Below are positions 58,572-64,000 of a DNA stretch of 64,000 nt, one piece after another. Origin of the DNA: Chrysomallon squamiferum. Taxonomy: Eukaryota; Mollusca; Gastropoda; Neomphalida; Peltospiridae. The notes beneath the pieces were generated by a model. That model did not search any database, was not told the origin of the DNA, and saw nothing but the letters and a program-made list of their open reading frames with translations. The stretch covers positions 25,333,907-25,397,906 of the forward strand of contig CM022679.1 of assembly GCA_012295275.1 (NCBI GenBank), in the 5' to 3' direction. Every line of letters begins with the position of its first letter. The first letter of the stretch is position 1. The position numbers and the translations under genes were made by a program.

Positions 58572-59757
58572 GGGGGTACTTTTTACACATTTCACATCTG
58601 CAGATAATGTCCATTCCATGATGGTGTCAGTATTTTCATGTGTGCCTACCATTCCACTCATCATTTTCAATTACAGTTGTCAAAAGTATTTATTTAAAAT
58701 TTGTTATTGCAAAACATTTCTCTTTGTTTTGGATAATATTATTCCTACTAAACTTATTTCATCAAATAAAAAATAATGAAGTCTTAATTTTTTTTTTTCT
58801 TTTTTTTATTTCTTTTTTTTTTTTTTTTTTTTTTTCTTTTTTTTAAAGTTATGCAAAATTCTTGAAGATAGGTAATAAAATTTGATAGTTAACTCATGAA
58901 ACTGAGAAATAATTGTTTGTATATTTAATTTACCACATCAGGAATTACTCTATTTAATGTATGAGATCAGGATGTAGTAAGATTTTTTAACTTATAAAAT
59001 CAGGAAATATATTGTTATTTATTTAACATGAAAGCAGGACATTACTGGATTTTTAATTAAGGAAATAAGGAAGTAATCAATGATATTTAATTCATAAAAT
59101 GCATCAATTGGTATTTTTTTTTTAAAGTATTAACATGATAGATGAATTGATTCACAATATGATGTTAAATTCTGTGAAACAGAAAAAAAAAAATGTTGAT
59201 TACTGTTTCAGTATTAATTAATTTTTTTGCACTCTAATCAATAATATTTATTCAAGATGTATAAAAGTTTAATATAAAAAGAAAATAATAATTACCTCCT
59301 CAAAAAGTGGCTAGCAAACTAAATTGATATTAGTTAAACCTCTCTCATAGTCTTAAAGACTATTACATTGTCATTTAATGTTGTTTGTTTTTTCTTAGCT
59401 AAGCACAATTATTATGTGTATATTAAGAATTGTGTATGTATTTTTATTTCGTAAATTAATTGATTGATTTTGCTATTGACATTTTGTGAAATACGTTCAT
59501 ATATCACATTTTGAACACATTTGTAATCCATGCTATGCATTCCATTTGTATAATTATTGTTTTTCTTGTTGTCTTCTAGTTTCATATTGTTCAGACTGTT
59601 ATAGATAAAATGACATTAGAATATTTTTGTTATATATGTCATAAAAATAATTCTTAATTTCTTTAAATTGAAAGAAATTCCATTATTGTAGTCATGTAAA
59701 TATTCAGCAATATGTGATATTCTAGTGTGGGTGTGGGTGTGCGTGCATTTGTGCGTG

Positions 59758-59801
<44 letters not shown>

Positions 59802-61778
59802 CTGATACTTATAATCATTGGCTACATCAGTGTTAGACAAATAAAAAGTTCACATATCTGTTTTTGACGTGCTTCAGAATGAATCAGTCATATCAGAAAT
59901 TTTAATTTAATTTGTAAATTTGATCTTGAGGGCAAAAGAAATAGTGATTTAAGAATCTAAAAAGTAACATTAATGCTATGCTTGTAGATAAAAATTGTTA
60001 ATGAAAATCTGTAAAATATACGTGAATTAATAGATTTTTTTTTCAAATATAAAAACATTTTTTGGAAACTAAATTAAGAAAAATAGTTTCTTTATTAAGG
60101 GCTGATTGTTAAATAGACATTTGTAATTGTTTTATATTTGGTAATGATTACTGATTTTGTATATATGTAATTAGTCGAAGAAATTTTTGTATAATAAATA
60201 AATTCTTTCTTATTTTCTTTCATTCTTCAGTTAGTAAGAGGCTTGATATATATAGTTCTAAACTGCTATCCTTAATTGATACTGTGCACATAAAAATAAT
60301 ACAGATATCACATCCACATTTTGTGTTGAATGCATTTCTATTACATAATTTTATGAAATTAATGTTATTTAGGATTATTTCAAAGTAATAAAAAAGAGGA
60401 GTTCCACATTGTTCTAAACATAAATATGGGATGTTTGTTTTTCTTTTTTCTTTGCAGTTTGCTTTTAATGTAACTTACTAATTGTTTTGTGGCAACATTG
60501 TGCATATTTGTATATAAAATATTTTATTTTGCATCATATTTCTATATTAAAAGAACATGTGAAATTAAAATTAAAATAATAATTATTATTAATATAATAC
60601 TGCTCTTGTTGGTGTCAGATATAATTTTACTTTATTATCTTTATTTTGAGTAATGATACTGTTTTTCCTTTATCTAACTTAAGAATTATTTCTTTTCCTA
60701 ATTTAAAAATATATATATTTCTTTCTTTTTTCGTCCTGTGTGTTATTGTTTTATTTTGTTGTTGTTTCTTGGAGGGGGGAAGTGAGGGTATTAATGAATA
60801 TTAACCACTGTTTTACAAATAAGATTTAATGGATAAAAGAAAGCAAACATGGTAAAACTGCATATTAATTATTTCTATTTATTTTAGAGGATTTTTATTT
60901 GGCACATTAATGCTGAAGTAATGTATTAGATAAATTCATAACTATCTATAAAAAAAATGGATTAAAGGATTTATATATTACAAACATGAACAAATATTCT
61001 ATTTTGACACATATGAATAGAAATGCATTTGATACACATTACACATTAGAAATGGGATAAAATTTTCTTTTGTTTTCACTCATTTTTAACAGTTTTAAAC
61101 ACTTCAGAAATGTTTCAGTAAATTATTCTCTGCTACCTCACCCTCTATTCTTTCATTTGTTAAAGTAATTTTGTTTTCTCTTCAGTTTACAATTTTGTTG
61201 ATGTGTTTAGTATTTTGTGATTTGTTATTCATGTTTGTTAGTTTCATGAAATTAAATATTTTTTGTGTGCCTAAAAAAAAAGTGCTATGAACCTGAATAG
61301 GGCAATAAGTAATATTATTTTTATTTTTTATTTTTTTTCTGTCAAATATTTCTCAAATAAAAAAGAAATGATGTTGAGAAATAGTTGAATAATGAATGTA
61401 TTACAAAAAAAAAAATAATAATAAAAAATAAATATAAATCAAAAAGAAAGCTTATAGAAATTCATTTATATAAAACTTTTGGGATCGTTTTGATAATTTA
61501 TCAGAAAACTTGTAAAACATAAATCATTAATGTTATATTTGTCATGAATTTTTCTTTTTTTCAAAAGAGGTTTAATGGATTTTCATTATAATTATTGTTT
61601 GTTTTGTTTTTTAATTTGTTTTGCTTACTAGACTTTCCAGATATTTATAAACTTTTACTGATTAATCATATTTGAATACATTTTTGTGTTAAAACATTTT
61701 CATTTAATGTTGTATAGAATGCTTTTGAAAATTACTATAATGTGACATATTATTACTGGCCTTCAGGCCCTTCCTGGT

Positions 61779-61797
61779 TATCTACCTTTAGTAGATA
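61779..61797. repeat. Short perfect hairpin near a poly(A) hexamer
   Basis: TATCTAC and GTAGATA (7 bp arms) flank a 5-base loop, 10 bp before an AATAAA at 61807. It is immediately preceded by ggccttcaggcc, itself almost palindromic. Could be structural RNA in a 3' UTR or the end of an unknown repeat. Confidence 0.5.
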
Positions 61798-63236
61798 GCT
61801 TATTGTAATAAATCAAAATGAAACTGCTTAGTTGGTGTTTTTCTTTTTGTTTCAAATAACATTTGTATGTAATTAGATAATGGTCATTATGCAGTTGTCC
61901 CATGAATGTGGCAGGTGGAGATATTAATAATGGGAATGAAAATATTTTTCATGTTTTATTTATAAAATGATCATTAGTGTCTGATGTTGGTATTGGACAA
62001 GAACCTCTAGTGAAATTTATAGCCATTATCATTTTGACTTCCCCTTTTCACATTTATGTCAGATTGTGATGCTACTGCTTTCCAGAAATACACAAGAACA
62101 TTGGTTAACCTGAGGAAGCAGCCACTTATATTAGGATACCCATTTACTGCTAAAAGTTCTTTTTTATTTATGCCCTGTTTGTAACATTTGACACATTTCA
62201 ATATCAAAAATATATAGTTTATAGAGGGTCATCAGTACACTTTACAAATTCTTGAATCCTACAAGACAGCACGTGTGTATGTAAGTGTATATTATGTGTG
62301 AGTGTGTGTATGCATAATGTATATACACATACATGTGTTTTGCAATATGCATTTATCTCATGAAATGAATATTTTGAAACTTTTAAGTTTTTAACCTGAA
62401 AGTTATTTCATTATATTTTACTAATGTATAATAGTTCAAGGTCCAAAAAAATAGATTTCTGTATTTTGGGTGAAAACTAACATGTAACATCACTCAAGAA
62501 AACTCAACAAATTAAGACAACTGATGGGAAGAGAAAACACTTTATAGACTTCAGTATATTCATTTATTAAATCAGATTTATCACAGACACTTATCACAAT
62601 ATATTTTTAATTATTAATACTAAATAATACAATAATTTTAATTTCAGACATCATTTTTCAAAGCACCAGGAATGTAAAATACATGACATGCAACCAGTAT
62701 ACTGTTATGAATACTGCATGCACATAATGACAAGAGTACATTTAACTGGGTATCCTCACACCTGATAATGTCAGTTTTAATATTATTTGATATGGAATGG
62801 ATTGACAAAGAAAAGGAATGATACAGAATACCACAGATATGTTTTCTAGATTAGTTTTAAATACATATTACTATGTATATATAAAATAACAAACATAAAA
62901 AGAAAAAATGTAATTTTACAAATCTGACATAACTGAAACAAAACAGATTGGTAACATAAAACTGAAACAATGCTGTTTCTGTAAATATTTGCCCTTATAT
63001 TTTATAAAGCATTTTATTATTTGATCATTATTTTAATCGTAATTCATATTCCCACAACAATAATAACTGCATTGCCCTTTTCTAAACTGATGGATCCGCT
63101 TCTTAAATCCAATGCACTTTCTTTTTCATGCAAATATCTGGAGAAAAAAAATTTCAAATCAAAACATACACTGTCACAAAATATAATTTTCTCATGAAAT
63201 GCTCTGACTAGAATTATCTTGGGTGTATCTCAGTTA

Positions 63237-63414
63237 TCAGCAAGGATCAGCCTGTCTGTGATGCAAGTTGATCCATTTAACAACCTTGTCCAGGCTCTTT
63301 CCGTTTTTGGCACTGATTTCAATCACACTGACTGTCTGCTCAGCATGTTTGAGAATATCTTTAAGTCGGAATAAGGATTCCACTTCGCTCAGGGTCATAG
63401 CAGTATTCAGATCA
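63237..63414 (-). CDS. ARL16: ARL16-type ADP-ribosylation factor-like GTPase, last exon
   Basis: Only the final coding exon is in the window; the acceptor (ttttcag) is at 63415 on the minus strand and the TGA at 63239-63237. It encodes 58 whole codons, starting DLNTAMTLSEVESLFRLKDI and containing VIEISAKNGKSLDKVVKWIN, ending ADPC. The SAK motif is the G5 guanine-contacting loop of Ras/Arf GTPases. The preceding DL would follow the NK of the G4 motif encoded by the previous exon, and the codon split (two bases needed upstream) fits that. The helix following G4 (SEVESLFRLKDIL) and the short HRQAD-type end match ARL16 better than other ARLs. Upstream exons lie beyond the right edge. Confidence 0.8.
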
Positions 63415-64000
63415 CTGAAAATAACAAAGTTCTGAATTTTTTATAATCATGTGAATGATTTTTAAAATGTCAGCTAGATTACTGAGAATAAACAGCAAAT
63501 CTCTCAGCTGCATTTGAAATGTGCACATTTTTATCAATTATTCACCGATGTGTAAAACTAAGGTAACATTCGTGATCTTATTGAATTTTCACCTAACCAA
63601 AAATTAACATAATGTCTATATATATTAAAGATCAGTTGGTGGAAGGAAAAAGGAAAAATCGGAAAGTTTCAATGTGTTCACTCCTATCTCCAGGATTACA
63701 AATAGCTGACCATCAATATTTTTCACACTGCAGTCAAAAGACTCAGAGAAATTTATTAATGCAAAAGAGATGTATTACCTAAATTTATACACTATTTATA
63801 ATTATAAGACTTTAAAGATTTATCAGTTACAAACATGAACAAATACTGTGTTTTATTTCTTCTACATTTTCATTTCCCTCTCAAATTTTTTTTAAAAGAA
63901 TGTAGGAAATCATAAAGGGAGATAATAAATAACATTGCATTCATACTTTTAATTTACCATCTTAACATATCACATTTATTTATAATAACTTAAACTTCAT
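63415..64000 (-). other. Intron of the ARL16-type gene
   Basis: AT-rich sequence with no open frame resembling the GTPase G1-G4 motifs, so the earlier exons must lie beyond the window. Confidence 0.65.

Larger units (their letters stand above)
55892..63236. other. USP 3' UTR, intergenic DNA and ARL16 3' UTR
   Basis: 7.3 kb between convergent genes. Contains T-runs near 56118-56135, 58539-58570 and 58788-58845, (CT)n at about 57540-57597, (GT)n at about 59762-59800, and candidate AATAAA hexamers such as 60193-60198 and 61807-61812. No coding or RNA gene recognised; the polyadenylation sites of the two genes cannot be fixed by eye. Confidence 0.65.

Overview
This is animal nuclear DNA: AT-rich, intron-rich with GT-AG introns, full of CT/GA, ATT and GATA microsatellites and homopolymer runs. 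It carries four recognisable metazoan gene families plus a long EGF-repeat gene. Gene style and repeat content suggest a lophotrochozoan, probably a mollusc, but no species marker is visible. I see no operons, CRISPR arrays, phage or bacterial insertions.

Layout. 1-10332 (+): the 3' part of an extracellular multi-EGF gene. Fifteen one-exon calcium-binding EGF modules (the first cut by the window edge) are followed by three shorter EGF modules, a Cys-rich linker and a C-terminal ShKT-like Cys-rich domain. Its introns hold a dead EGF exon, a 5S-rRNA-like relic and two non-LTR retrotransposon relics. 12095-22350 (+): a candidate promoter, then a ten-exon gene for a PP1-type serine/threonine phosphatase catalytic subunit, complete in its catalytic residues but without the usual C-terminal tail. 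27867-30582 (-), possibly from 31631: MGMT, the suicide DNA repair alkyltransferase, whose 3' end is followed by decayed tandem copies of its own terminal exon. 32814-55891 (+): an eleven-exon ubiquitin-specific protease of the USP31/USP43 type, with a 9.9 kb first intron and one GC-AG intron. 63237-63414 (-): the last exon of an ARL16-type small GTPase running off the right edge.

The genes are functionally unrelated (matrix or secreted protein, phosphatase, DNA repair, deubiquitinase, small GTPase). MGMT and the USP gene are divergent; PP1/MGMT and USP/ARL16 are convergent.

The recurring theme is local tandem duplication: EGF exons copied with their introns, copies of the MGMT terminal exon, a degenerate array reaching the USP exon 2 splice acceptor, a duplicated block in USP intron 4 and several shorter repeats. 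I did not find a convincing new multi-gene system; the duplication patterns are the most interesting content. Exon borders were read by eye from splice signals, reading phase and family motifs, not from transcripts.
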